Positions 34,170 to 42,597 of a stretch of DNA of 64,000 nt are shown piece after piece. The notes under the pieces were generated by a model. That model worked only from the letters and a program-made list of their open reading frames with translations, made no database searches and was not told where the DNA came from. The first letter of the stretch is position 1. Every line of letters starts with the position of its first letter. Location of the stretch: positions 1,023,760 to 1,087,759 of the forward strand of contig NZ_FMCR01000002.1 in the NCBI RefSeq assembly GCF_900091575.1. The letters run 5' to 3'. The position numbers and the translations under genes were made by a program. The stretch comes from Micromonospora saelicesensis. Its GTDB lineage: Bacteria; Actinomycetota; Actinomycetes; Mycobacteriales; Micromonosporaceae.

Positions 34170-34247
34170 CTGGACTCTACCTGTCCAGAATTTGTGACGC
34201 ACGCCATGATCGCTGGCGTAGGCTGATTCTGGACACTTAGTGTCTAG
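34170..34247. promoter_or_regulatory. Twin inverted repeats CTGGAC-N7-GTCYAG between Rrf2 and cupin genes
   Basis: The first copy (34170-34188) is CTGGAC-N7-GTCCAG, 11 bases before the Rrf2 start. The second (34229-34247) is CTGGAC-N7-GTCTAG, 29 bases before the cupin start. Both are flanked by conserved GAATT/GAAT bases. Their symmetry and placement fit the operator of the Rrf2 regulator encoded here. Confidence 0.7.
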
Positions 34248-34275
34248 GAATCGACGGACGACGAAGGAGCCGACA

Positions 34276-34743
34276 ATGACTTTGGTACGCGCAGCCCAGG
34301 CCGAGGTTCTCGACAGCGATCCGGCCAGCGTGATCACGCTGCTCCTCGACCCCGAGCACACCGGCGGCGCCCTGACCAGCAACCGCACACTGCTCAAGCA
34401 CGGCACCGACGGTGCTCCGCCACACCTGCACACCCACTCCGGTGAGCTGTTCTTCATGCTCGACGGCGCCCTCGAGATGCTCGTCGACGACGAGGTGCAC
34501 ACACTGCACAAGGGAGACGCGCTCTTCGTCCCGCCGAACACCCCGCACGCCTTCGCCCCCGCCGACGGCAGGGACGCCGACTTCCTCGTCGTGATCACCC
34601 CCGGCAAGCCCCGGTTCGACTACTACCGACTGCTCGACAAGGTGCACCGGGGCGAAGCCACCTGGCAGGACGTCGGCGAGACCCAGGACCGCTACGACAA
34701 CCACTACGTGGACAGCCCGTTGTGGGCCGGCCGACGAGGCTGA
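34276..34743 (+). CDS. Cupin-domain protein, dioxygenase-like
   Basis: The 155-residue protein starts at ATG 34276 behind GAAGGAG. It is a single cupin: motif 1 is PPHLHTHSGELFFMLDGALE (two His and the Glu as metal ligands) and motif 2 is PPNTPHAFAPADG with the fourth His. The complete ligand set implies an active metal centre. Relatives are quercetinase-like dioxygenases and other small cupins. Divergence from an Rrf2 regulator with shared operator repeats suggests induction by a quinone, electrophile or aromatic compound. The substrate is inferred only. Confidence 0.8.
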   Translation: MTLVRAAQAEVLDSDPASVITLLLDPEHTGGALTSNRTLLKHGTDGAPPHLHTHSGELFFMLDGALEMLVDDEVHTLHKGDALFVPPNTPHAFAPADGRDADFLVVITPGKPRFDYYRLLDKVHRGEATWQDVGETQDRYDNHYVDSPLWAGRRG

Positions 34744-34769
34744 CCGACGCGACCCTTACGTGCAGAAGT

Positions 34770-34806
34770 TGCCCCGTCGGCGCGGATGGACCGCACCGAC
34801 GGGGCA
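34770..34806. terminator. Bidirectional hairpin terminator
   Basis: TGCCCCGTCGG (34770-34780) pairs with CCGACGGGGCA (34796-34806). An inner GCGG/CCGC extends the stem around a five-base loop. It separates the convergent cupin and M14 genes. Confidence 0.85.
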
Positions 34807-34824
34807 GCGACTGTCGGACCGGCG

Positions 34825-37305
34825 CTACCTCTTGGCGATCCTGATCGTCGCGGTGCGGTAGTTGTTGCGCTTGTCGTTCTTCGTCGGGTCGTAGTTCTTC
34901 TCGATGTTGCCGGCGCTGTCGACCGAGAACCAGTTGAACGTCGTCGTCTCGGTCACGTGGAACACCTGCCCCGGCTCACGGAACTCGGTCGCCGCGTAGC
35001 GGGGCGACTCGAGCGTGGGCCGGCTGCCGTCGGTCGTGTAGTAGATGGTGGCCGGCTCGCTGGTCTCGAAGCGCACGTCGACAGGCCCGGAGTAGCGCCC
35101 GGCGCCCGGAACCAGCTGGGACGTCGGGTCCTCCTTGTCCCTGCCCCAGTCGGCCGCGACCCGGAACATCTCCATGATCCCGTTGGCGTACTCCATCGTC
35201 TCGGCGTGGCCACTGACAAGCTCGGGGTTCCCGTCCCACTCCGGCTGGAACGAGCCGCCCTGCCAGTCGCCGGTGGCCGGGTTGTAGACCGAGCCCCCGA
35301 CCTCCCAGCCGAACGCGTAGATGCCGTAGGTGTGGTACAGGTCCTCACGTACGTTGCCCGCCGAGGAGTAGAGGACGTCGGACGAGCCGCCGACGTTCTC
35401 CGGCGTGACGACAGTTTCCCGGTGCGCCTTGACCTGCGACAGGATCCGGGCGGCGGACTGCCAGTAGAACGCCTCGTCACCCAGCGGCGGACGCGGCGTG
35501 GTGATCCGGCCGTCCGCGATGTAGGCGCCGGGCTGCCAGAAGAGCTGGCCGCCGTTGGAGTGCACCGACATCATGAACTTGATGTTCTTGTACTTCTCGA
35601 CCAGCCAGATGATGTTCTTCGACTCGGGCTCGGACAGCTCTCCCGGCCCCTGGTAGGTGCCACTGACGCAGTTGGTCGACCCTCCCGCGTAGCCGTCGTG
35701 GCCCGACCCGACCCGGTAGTTCCGGTTCAGGTCGACGCCCCAGGAGTTCCGCTGCCCCGGATCGGCGCTCGCGTCCGGGCAGTGGTTCGTCATGTTCTTA
35801 CGCTGCGAGGCGAAGTTGTAGAAGCTGTAGTTCGCCCCGTCGGGGTTGTTGGACAGGATGAAGAAGACGTCGGTGTTCTCGACGATCTTCTTCGTCTCCC
35901 GGTCGGACCGGTAGTTGTGCACCAGACGTTCGGCCGACTCCAGGCTGGTCGTCGCCGGCACCCACTCGCGGGCGTGGTCCTGCGCCTGGATGAGGACACC
36001 AGGCTTCTTACCGTCACGGTGCTTGCCGATCCGCAGGACCGGGATCGTCGCGGGGCCGCGCGGCACCTCGCCCTCCGGCGCTCCGACGCGCTTCTGGTCG
36101 AGGAAGTCGGTCAGCGCGACCGGGCCGGCCGTCGGAGCGACGATGCCGGTGCCCTCGTTGGTGCGGTACGGGTGCGCCCGGTCGATGAGCCCCGCGGAGC
36201 GGCCCCGCAGCGCCTCGGCCACCTCGGCGGCCGTGCTCGTCGGCGCACCCGAGGCGTCCGTGGCGAGCAGGACACGAACCGCCTTGCCGGTGACCTCCAC
36301 CGCGAGCGGAAGGTTCGCGTCGGGCCGGTCCACGAAGTCCACTGTGATGTTGTTGCCGCCCTGGTGACCCCACGCCGCAGAGGTGACGACCACCGCAGCC
36401 TGCCCCGTACCGCCGATCTGGGCCTGCGCCTTGCGTTGGTACCCGTTCGTCTCGTTCGGCAGGTAGACGATCTCGGCGATGTCCGGGTACTGGCGGGCGA
36501 TCTCCTTGGCACGGCTGTAGAGCTGCTGCGGGTGCCGGTAGCCGTCCACGAAGTCGGACTTGTAGGACGGGTTCGCCGTCAGCGGCGGCGGGGCGTCCTC
36601 GAGCCAGTTGGAGACGACACCGGTCGCGACGCCACCGGTGGAACTCGTCAGCTTGATCTTGTTGGGGCGTACGTCGAGCTTGAAGAGATTCCGGTGGAAC
36701 ATGTACTGCCCCGAGTCGACGAACCGGCTCATCGTCCGGGCGAAGCCGAACGGCGTGCCCTTCCCCGAGTCGTTCTCCAACTGCATCCCGACGATGGGGT
36801 CCGCCTGCTGCCCCTCGGTGGTCCGCGCCTCGACGTAGAGGAAGCCCTGACCCTTTGTGGTGAACCAGTCGGCGCGGACCACGCGTACCGTCGCGTCGTG
36901 GTTCGCCGGCTGGGCCGCCCGCGCGCTGGCCGCGCCGATGCCAATGCCACCGTCGGCCTCGTTGCTCCAGGCGAAGCCCGCGTCGTCGCCGAGCAGCTCG
37001 ACGCCCATCGCCGTGAGTTCGGTGACCTGCTCGGCGGTCACCACCGCTTCGCCCTCGATGCCGTTCGGCACGCGCCGGAGGCCGTGTTCGAGGTCGAAGC
37101 CGGCTGCGGCCACCTTGTCCAGCATGTCGGCACCGGTCAGCCTGATGTGCACGAGGCGTACCGACTCACGATCCTCAAGCTGGGATCGGCTGGTGGCGGC
37201 TGACGGCCCCGTGGGATCCGCGCCCGCAGGGCCGGTCGTCACGAGGATGCTACCCACCAGGGTGGACAGCGCGAGCAGCGCGATGCGCCGTTGTGATCGC
37301 CGCAT
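34825..37305 (-). CDS. Secreted M14-family zinc carboxypeptidase with inserted module
   Basis: The 826-residue protein starts at ATG 37305 behind AAGGAGGGGG. After a signal peptide (1-29) and an N-terminal propeptide-like region, the M14 domain spans about 255-740. Zinc ligands are HAREW (His444, Glu447) and VHSNGG (His582); the general base Glu is in AFGWEVGG. A chitobiase-like Ig domain (about 745-825; PVDVRFETSEPATIYYTTDG) ends the protein. An unusual block of about 100 residues (near 298-398; GHQGGNNITVDFVDRPDANL) interrupts the M14 fold before HAREW and resembles repeat modules of phage tail and virion proteins. The role is extracellular peptide degradation. Confidence 0.85.
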   Translation of the reverse strand: MRRSQRRIALLALSTLVGSILVTTGPAGADPTGPSAATSRSQLEDRESVRLVHIRLTGADMLDKVAAAGFDLEHGLRRVPNGIEGEAVVTAEQVTELTAMGVELLGDDAGFAWSNEADGGIGIGAASARAAQPANHDATVRVVRADWFTTKGQGFLYVEARTTEGQQADPIVGMQLENDSGKGTPFGFARTMSRFVDSGQYMFHRNLFKLDVRPNKIKLTSSTGGVATGVVSNWLEDAPPPLTANPSYKSDFVDGYRHPQQLYSRAKEIARQYPDIAEIVYLPNETNGYQRKAQAQIGGTGQAAVVVTSAAWGHQGGNNITVDFVDRPDANLPLAVEVTGKAVRVLLATDASGAPTSTAAEVAEALRGRSAGLIDRAHPYRTNEGTGIVAPTAGPVALTDFLDQKRVGAPEGEVPRGPATIPVLRIGKHRDGKKPGVLIQAQDHAREWVPATTSLESAERLVHNYRSDRETKKIVENTDVFFILSNNPDGANYSFYNFASQRKNMTNHCPDASADPGQRNSWGVDLNRNYRVGSGHDGYAGGSTNCVSGTYQGPGELSEPESKNIIWLVEKYKNIKFMMSVHSNGGQLFWQPGAYIADGRITTPRPPLGDEAFYWQSAARILSQVKAHRETVVTPENVGGSSDVLYSSAGNVREDLYHTYGIYAFGWEVGGSVYNPATGDWQGGSFQPEWDGNPELVSGHAETMEYANGIMEMFRVAADWGRDKEDPTSQLVPGAGRYSGPVDVRFETSEPATIYYTTDGSRPTLESPRYAATEFREPGQVFHVTETTTFNWFSVDSAGNIEKNYDPTKNDKRNNYRTATIRIAKR

Positions 37306-37537
37306 TCCCCCTCCTTCTGCCTACGACGGGTGATTGCCGGCGGACCGGTCCGGTGAGCGTATGTGGGTTCGCAGCTCCAGTGGCTCACGTCGATCGAATT
37401 TGAGCATTCCTTGAGGCGACCGTCGCCGGCCCCGCACCGCCCGCGTCCGTACCCCGGACGGCAGGTCCCCCGGCAGAGGGAGCGCTTCCCCATCTGCCGG
37501 GGAGGAGAGCTGATACGCAGCCAGCGATCGTAGGTCC

Positions 37538-38566
37538 ATGGCTGTCGTTGAGATACCGAACCGCGCCAGAGCGTGGGCGCTGGCGTGTGCCGTGTTCGTC
37601 GTCGCTGCTGTGGCTCAGCGGCTGTACTGGATCGCCGGTGGTCGGTGGGGGTACACCGCCTGCGATCGCACCGATCTGGTCGATCCGGCGGGCGGGTGTG
37701 GTGCGGACCAGGTCGTGGCGTTGCCGTTCTGGTCGGGGTGGGGCGCGGTGGGAGTCGGCGTCGCCCTCGCGGTGATGCTCGGGTGCACGGTCCGGTTTGC
37801 CGGCACCTGGGCGACCGTCGGTAGCTGGGCCGCGGCCGCGCTGCTCCTCGTGGCCGCGTTCCCGCTGCACCTGGTCTTCGAGATCCCGGCAGCGCTGGCG
37901 GGGCGGCCCTCGGACTGGCGTGACCTCGGAGCCCGGCTCGTGCTGGTGGCCGGTGGCGTCCTGTTCGCCGGGCTCGCGAACGCATCCGGGCCCCGGCGCG
38001 GACCGGCCGCCGTCGGCTACCGGCCGGTGCCGCTGTGGACGCGCCGCTGGGCGTACGTCGCCGTCGCGCTGCCCGTGGTCGGCTGGGCCGTGCCCCACGG
38101 GTTGTGGGTGCTCGGCGTTCCGATCGGCATCTCCGAGCGGGAACTGAACGACATCGAACGGGACCTCTCCACACCGACGGGGGTGGCGATCACGCTCGTC
38201 CCGCCGCTCGCCGGCCTGCTCGTTCTCGGGCTGGTACAGCGGTGGGGGCAGCAGTTTCCGCGCTGGGTGCCGGGACTGAACGGTCGACAGGTCCCCCGAC
38301 GGCTGGCGGTGCTCCCGGCCGGCGTGGTCGCACTCACGCTGGTCACCTACGGCGTGCTGAGCATCGCGGTGCTCGTCGGCCGACTGCTCACCGGTGAAAC
38401 GCACTGGTCCGACGTGTGGGACGGATGGGCCGTCACCGCCACGCTGCTGGTCTTCCTCGGCTGGGGAGTGTCGTTGGCAGTCACCACCACTGGCTACGCC
38501 CTCACCACCTCGACCCACGCCGCCATGACCGCCTCCCAGGATCGGAGCGTCCATGAACCACGCTGA
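37538..38566 (+). CDS. Multi-span membrane protein of unknown function
   Basis: This 342-residue protein has about eight predicted helices and Cys residues in an outer loop (YTACDRTDLVDPAGGCGADQ). I do not recognise the family. The segment GLVQRWGQQFPRWVPGLNGRQVPRRL is closely echoed in the next gene, so the two are related. Its start at ATG 37538 has only a weak ribosome site. Its 3' end overlaps the next start by 14 bases, indicating a single operon of four genes to 40611. The spacer 37306-37537 shows no further gene. Confidence 0.7.
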   Translation: MAVVEIPNRARAWALACAVFVVAAVAQRLYWIAGGRWGYTACDRTDLVDPAGGCGADQVVALPFWSGWGAVGVGVALAVMLGCTVRFAGTWATVGSWAAAALLLVAAFPLHLVFEIPAALAGRPSDWRDLGARLVLVAGGVLFAGLANASGPRRGPAAVGYRPVPLWTRRWAYVAVALPVVGWAVPHGLWVLGVPIGISERELNDIERDLSTPTGVAITLVPPLAGLLVLGLVQRWGQQFPRWVPGLNGRQVPRRLAVLPAGVVALTLVTYGVLSIAVLVGRLLTGETHWSDVWDGWAVTATLLVFLGWGVSLAVTTTGYALTTSTHAAMTASQDRSVHEPR

Positions 38567-39080
38567 CTCTGCCCGCGTCTCGACAGCCACCCCGCCGCCC
38601 TGGGCGGTCTGGGCCGCCTACGCCGTCCCCCTCTGCGTCCTGCCGTCCGCGGCCTGGCGACTGTCGTTGGTGTTCACCGACGATGCCGTCACCCAGTGGT
38701 ACATGGTCTTCCTGTCCGCCCTGTCGATGGGACTGGCACTGTTGACACTCGGGCTGGTGCACCGGTGGGGACAGCGAGTCCCGCACCGGGTGCCCCGCAT
38801 CGGCGGCCGTCGGATCCCGGCGCGTCCGGTAGTGCGCGTCGCGCTGATCGGCGGCTGGTCGCTCGTCGCCATCTGCGTGTACTTCCTCCTGAACCAGAGG
38901 TTCCACCTTGTGCAGAGCGTTTGGGTAGGCATCGGCGACGACGAACCGGTGCACCCGGCTCCTGGCTGGGAGGTGTTCCGTTACTACGCCCCGATGCTCG
39001 CGTGGGGCCCGCTCGTCATCGCCGTGGCCGCCGACTACCGCCGGCGCGCAGCCATCGTTCGAAGACTGGAGAAGCCATGA
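38553..39080 (+). CDS. Membrane protein, paralogue of the C-terminal half of its neighbour
   Basis: The 175-residue protein has four predicted helices and starts at ATG 38553 after CGGAGCG. LTLGLVHRWGQRVPHRVPRI matches the corresponding stretch of the preceding 342-residue protein, and the ending resembles its last helices. This suggests a partial duplication. Its stop codon overlaps the next start codon (ATGA). Such paired membrane proteins may form a complex, but no function can be assigned. Confidence 0.7.
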   Translation: MNHADSARVSTATPPPWAVWAAYAVPLCVLPSAAWRLSLVFTDDAVTQWYMVFLSALSMGLALLTLGLVHRWGQRVPHRVPRIGGRRIPARPVVRVALIGGWSLVAICVYFLLNQRFHLVQSVWVGIGDDEPVHPAPGWEVFRYYAPMLAWGPLVIAVAADYRRRAAIVRRLEKP

Positions 39081-39616
39081 GAATCCGCACGTTACTTGTC
39101 GCCATGCTCGCCGGGGCCGTGGCGGCCGTCGGTGCCCCGGTGTCGGCGCAGGCCGACGACCAGGACCCACCGGAGGTACCCGCCACGCCGGGTGCGTGGA
39201 TCGCCGGCGTCGGTGGCTTCGTCTACGACGAGCCCGGGACACTCGGTCATCAGATCCGGTTCGACGTCCTGGGCTGGGTCGACCGCCACGGGACAGGCCA
39301 CGGTGTGTTCCGCTTCCGGCACGCGCTGCCCGACGGACACGTGGTGAGCGAGGGGCAGGCCGAGGTGACATGCGTCAGCGTGGTGGGCGACACCGCACTG
39401 GTAACCGCTGTGGTCCCGGACGGCGGAAGCCCAATGGTCAACCACGTCTTCGTCATCAAGATCATTGAGGGTGGTCCGGGACGAGCCGACCAGATCGAGA
39501 CGCTCCAGGCCGGCGGCGATCCGACGAGACCCGCCAAGCGGTACTGCATCGACACCGCCCCGTACGACCTTTCCCGCTACCCGGTCCGACCCGGCGGTTA
39601 CGCGTTTGGCACGTGA
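39077..39616 (+). CDS. Secreted protein of unknown function in membrane-protein operon
   Basis: The 179-residue product starts at ATG 39077 behind CTGGAGAAG. The signal peptide (1-26, ending AQA) is followed by a beta-rich domain with GTGHGVFRFRHALPDGHVV and AEVTCVSVVGDTALVTAVV, then VNHVFVIKIIEGGPGRADQ. The pattern is shared by many small secreted actinobacterial proteins without known function and weakly by the protein at 28497-29096. It ends with a four-base overlap (GTGA) with the next gene. The operon encodes two membrane proteins, this exported protein and a cytoplasmic FGE-like protein. Confidence 0.7.
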   Translation: MRIRTLLVAMLAGAVAAVGAPVSAQADDQDPPEVPATPGAWIAGVGGFVYDEPGTLGHQIRFDVLGWVDRHGTGHGVFRFRHALPDGHVVSEGQAEVTCVSVVGDTALVTAVVPDGGSPMVNHVFVIKIIEGGPGRADQIETLQAGGDPTRPAKRYCIDTAPYDLSRYPVRPGGYAFGT

Positions 39617-40611
39617 CGTCTCCGCGCCTGCGGGAGCAGCACGTCCGGTCCTATCCTTGCGCGGTGTCGTACGCCGATCTCACTTGTGCCCAGTGGAACG
39701 ACCTCTCCGATGGCGCTGCCCACCGGCTCGCCGAGGAGATCGCCGACCGGCACGGTCTGACCGTGCCGGTCGGCCTCCAGGACAGGGTGTACGCGGGGCG
39801 GTCGCACCGGGTGGCGCTGTTCGAGCGGGACGGGATGCGGTTCGCTCTGGTGCCCGGCGGCCGACCGATGCTCGGCCACGACGCGGCTCGTTTCCGGCCC
39901 ACGTCGGACCAGCTGGCCAGCTACGCCGACAGCGCTGAGGAGTACGGCCTTCCACCGTTGGCCGAGTACGTCGACGCGATGACCTCACCGGTGCGCACCG
40001 TGGAGTTGCCAGCAATGCTGGTCGCTGTTGAAGCGTTCGATCCCTGCCAGGTCTCGCTGGCGCCGGACGACCCCCGGGTGCTCAAACTCATCGCGTCGCA
40101 GGGAGCTCAGCTCGACGGGGTGAGCCAGTTCCGGTCTGCGGGTGGGCTGACCGTCGAGTTCGACCAGACCGGGCAGGTGGCGAAGGCCCGAGCGACCACT
40201 GACGTGTCCCATGACGAGGCGATGGCCCAGCTCGCGAGCGGCGGCCTGCGGACGACGACTGCGGATGAGTGGGAGTGGGCATGTGGCGCGGGGGCGACGA
40301 CTCTGTTCCGCTGGGGTGATGACTGCCCCAACGACGGTTACCCGTACGACTACAAGACCGGAATGCACCACGAGACCAACCTGTGGGGGTTGGCGATCGG
40401 GCAGGATCCGTACAAGCACGAGGCGACCACCGAGCGCACCATCGTGTGCGGCGGCGATGGCGGCAGCACCACCTGCGGAGGCAGCGGTTTCTTCCTGGGG
40501 TGGCTCGCCCTCGCCACCGCCTACCGGGACAAGGATTTCGGCCAGTGGCTCGCCTCTGACGACGGGTACGCCGAAGAGATCCTGACCCGACCCGTCCTGG
40601 AGCTGACCTGA
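39613..40611 (+). CDS. FGE/SUMF1-like C-type-lectin-fold protein
   Basis: The 332-residue protein is assigned the GTG at 39613, overlapping the preceding stop codon; GTG 39664 is an alternative. The middle contains LRTTTADEWEWACGAGATTLFRWGD, which matches the formylglycine-generating-enzyme core (T-x-EWE-ACG-G). The rest diverges: NLWGLAIGQDPYKHEAT, CGGDGGSTTCGGSGFFLGWL. FGE proteins oxidise a Cys in sulfatases, and many relatives have lost that activity. The catalytic Cys pair cannot be placed, so I treat it as an FGE-like protein of unknown function. Confidence 0.6.
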   Translation: MTSPRLREQHVRSYPCAVSYADLTCAQWNDLSDGAAHRLAEEIADRHGLTVPVGLQDRVYAGRSHRVALFERDGMRFALVPGGRPMLGHDAARFRPTSDQLASYADSAEEYGLPPLAEYVDAMTSPVRTVELPAMLVAVEAFDPCQVSLAPDDPRVLKLIASQGAQLDGVSQFRSAGGLTVEFDQTGQVAKARATTDVSHDEAMAQLASGGLRTTTADEWEWACGAGATTLFRWGDDCPNDGYPYDYKTGMHHETNLWGLAIGQDPYKHEATTERTIVCGGDGGSTTCGGSGFFLGWLALATAYRDKDFGQWLASDDGYAEEILTRPVLELT

Positions 40612-40709
40612 GTCCACCAACCGCTGACCGCTTCGCAGCGGCAGGTCCGCGCAGCCGGCGCCCCAAAAAGCGCGAGACTCGACGAGATTCCCAGTGCACG
40701 CTTGGCGGC

Positions 40710-41561
40710 ATGGAGCCCGCCTACCCCTGTGTGTGCTGCGGATATCGCACCCTGTCGGAACCACCGGGATCTCATGAGATCTGCCCCGTGTGCGGGTGGG
40801 AGGACGACGTCTACCAACTCCGCTGGCCGTATCAGGCGGTCGGCGCAAACGATCGCTCGTTGTTCGATGCCCAGCGAAGCTTCATTCCGCCCTCGTCCAG
40901 CGCTGATTCCAGCCGCACGCAGACCCGCGCCGACGTAGCCGATTTCGAGCAGGATCCCCTCTGGCGGCGCATCGATGATCGCCGCGACCGGTTCGAGCCA
41001 CGCGGCGGAAGCCTCGCCCCCTGGCCCGACGATCGGACGATCCTGAACTGGTGGCGGCGCCGCACCTCGAGAGCCTGGTGGGAGGACGTCACACCCAGTG
41101 CCCTCACCTACGGCGACGACGCCGACAGTCGGGTCACCGAGTTCGTCGCTGCCGTGCTTGCTGTCGCCGACGCGACGCCGCCTGCCGATCCTGACAACCT
41201 CTCCGGCATGGAGGTCGACTTCGACCACTACCTCTGGCGCTGCCGATCGATCCGGCAGGTGACAGTGTCCAGCAGCGCTGACCCTGCCCGTCAACTGACC
41301 GCCCACTGCCTCGCCGAACAAGCCGCAACGCCACAGCAGGTCGCAGCGGAGCTTGAAGAAGTGTGGCTGCGGGACCTTCGCTACCAGGACTGGGACGCCC
41401 ACCTGCTGCAGGTCACGCCGACCTCGGTGGATCTCCACGTGGCGACCAGGAACAGCCAAGGCGGCTACTACATCACCGCTTCGATCTTCACACGATGGTC
41501 CGACAACGTCGATGCGTCGACAGACGCAGCACCCGAGTTCAGAACGTGGCGATCGGGTTGA
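40710..41561 (+). CDS. CPCC-type cysteine-rich domain protein
   Basis: The 283-residue protein begins with a zinc-ribbon-like CPCC domain (about 5-45): YPCVCCGYRTLSEPPGSHEI then CPVCGWEDDVYQLRWPY, with two CxxC-type pairs. The remaining 230 residues are unfamiliar and end in a beta-rich stretch (DLHVATRNSQGGYYITASIF). CPCC domains often occur near toxin-immunity loci, but no toxin gene is seen here. No clear ribosome site precedes ATG 40710. The 3' end overlaps the convergent cyclase gene by 23 bases. Confidence 0.65.
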   Translation: MEPAYPCVCCGYRTLSEPPGSHEICPVCGWEDDVYQLRWPYQAVGANDRSLFDAQRSFIPPSSSADSSRTQTRADVADFEQDPLWRRIDDRRDRFEPRGGSLAPWPDDRTILNWWRRRTSRAWWEDVTPSALTYGDDADSRVTEFVAAVLAVADATPPADPDNLSGMEVDFDHYLWRCRSIRQVTVSSSADPARQLTAHCLAEQAATPQQVAAELEEVWLRDLRYQDWDAHLLQVTPTSVDLHVATRNSQGGYYITASIFTRWSDNVDASTDAAPEFRTWRSG

Positions 41562-42492
41562 CCGGGCTGCCGGACGTGCCGGAGAAGCGAACGGGTGCGA
41601 CCGCCAGCTGAAAGTCCCACTGGCCGAGTTCGGTAGCCGTCGTCGCGCAGGCCTCCAGGTCGCAGTTGTCGAGCATCCACAGACCCATCGCGACCAGGCT
41701 CACGGCGTGGACCGGCATCAACACGTCGTCGTACCCGGACGGCTGAACGTCCTGGGGGGTGTCGGCGCCGATCAGCGCCACCCCCCGTTCGTGCAGCCAG
41801 GGCAGGCAGGACGCGTGCCAGCCGGCCTGCGTGAAGCCGCTGGCCGCACCGTTCTCGTGCCGGAAGCGCCCGTAGCCGGTCCGCAGGAGTACCGCATCGC
41901 CGGGTCGCACCCGCACATCCTGGCGACGCTCGGCCTCCTCGAGATCGTGGGGAAACACGCCCTGCCCCGGCTCCAGCCACGGCACACCCCGGGCCGCCGC
42001 GACGTCGAGCAGGACACCACGCGTGACGATCCCGTTCGCGGCCGCCGTGACGGCCGCCCACGCCGAGCCCGTCGCGGCATCGACCAACGAGTGCGACCGC
42101 CCGTTGTACATCGTGCCGTCCCAGTAGATGTGGCACGGCGAGTCGAGGTGGGTGAGGGTGTTGCCGTGAAACGAGATGCCGAGCCGCTCGGACGAGAAGC
42201 CCCAGCGCCGGTCGGCGTGGAAGGCGGGCGGCATGTTCTCCGCGCCCGGCATGTCGGCGGTGCACGGGCACGTCGTCGTCGACCGCTCCATGTCTGCCGG
42301 TGCGGAGACCTCCCACGCGCAGGACACGCTCCTGCCGTGCCGCACGGCCCGCGCTGCCGCCAACCGGACGTCGTCGGTGATGTGGTTCAGCGTGCCGCGC
42401 TCGTCGTCGTCGCCCCACCGCCCCCAGTTGGACAGCGTGTCGAAGTACCCGAGCACCTCGTCCTGCGTCGGCATCGGTCGCCCTGCCGTCAT
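41539..42492 (-). CDS. Cyclase-family metal hydrolase (kynurenine formamidase-like)
   Basis: The 317-residue protein is set to start at ATG 42492, 11 bases after GAGGAG. FHGNTLTHLDSPCHIYWDG is the metal-binding signature (HxGxHxDxPxH type) of the 'cyclase' family that includes bacterial kynurenine formamidase. LGADTP-like ALIGADTPQDVQPSG and VLLRTGYGRF are further family blocks. It is longer than KynB, as in the actinobacterial subgroup often annotated only as cyclase. No tryptophan-catabolism gene is nearby, so the substrate remains open. Confidence 0.8.
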   Translation of the reverse strand: MTAGRPMPTQDEVLGYFDTLSNWGRWGDDDERGTLNHITDDVRLAAARAVRHGRSVSCAWEVSAPADMERSTTTCPCTADMPGAENMPPAFHADRRWGFSSERLGISFHGNTLTHLDSPCHIYWDGTMYNGRSHSLVDAATGSAWAAVTAAANGIVTRGVLLDVAAARGVPWLEPGQGVFPHDLEEAERRQDVRVRPGDAVLLRTGYGRFRHENGAASGFTQAGWHASCLPWLHERGVALIGADTPQDVQPSGYDDVLMPVHAVSLVAMGLWMLDNCDLEACATTATELGQWDFQLAVAPVRFSGTSGSPVNPIATF

Positions 42493-42597
42493 GTCAGCAT
42501 CGACTCCTCGTGTCATGCGGTTTCGACGCACCGCAGGTCAGGGTAGCCCGCCGCTTGATCGGCGGAGGACCGCCGGCAGCGCGGCCGCGCTGGTGTT

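Noticed and set aside
34786..37203. About 800-codon plus-strand open frame antisense to the M14 gene
   Set aside because: The M14 protein has zinc ligands and a signal peptide; the antisense product is a Val/Arg/Asp-rich shadow.
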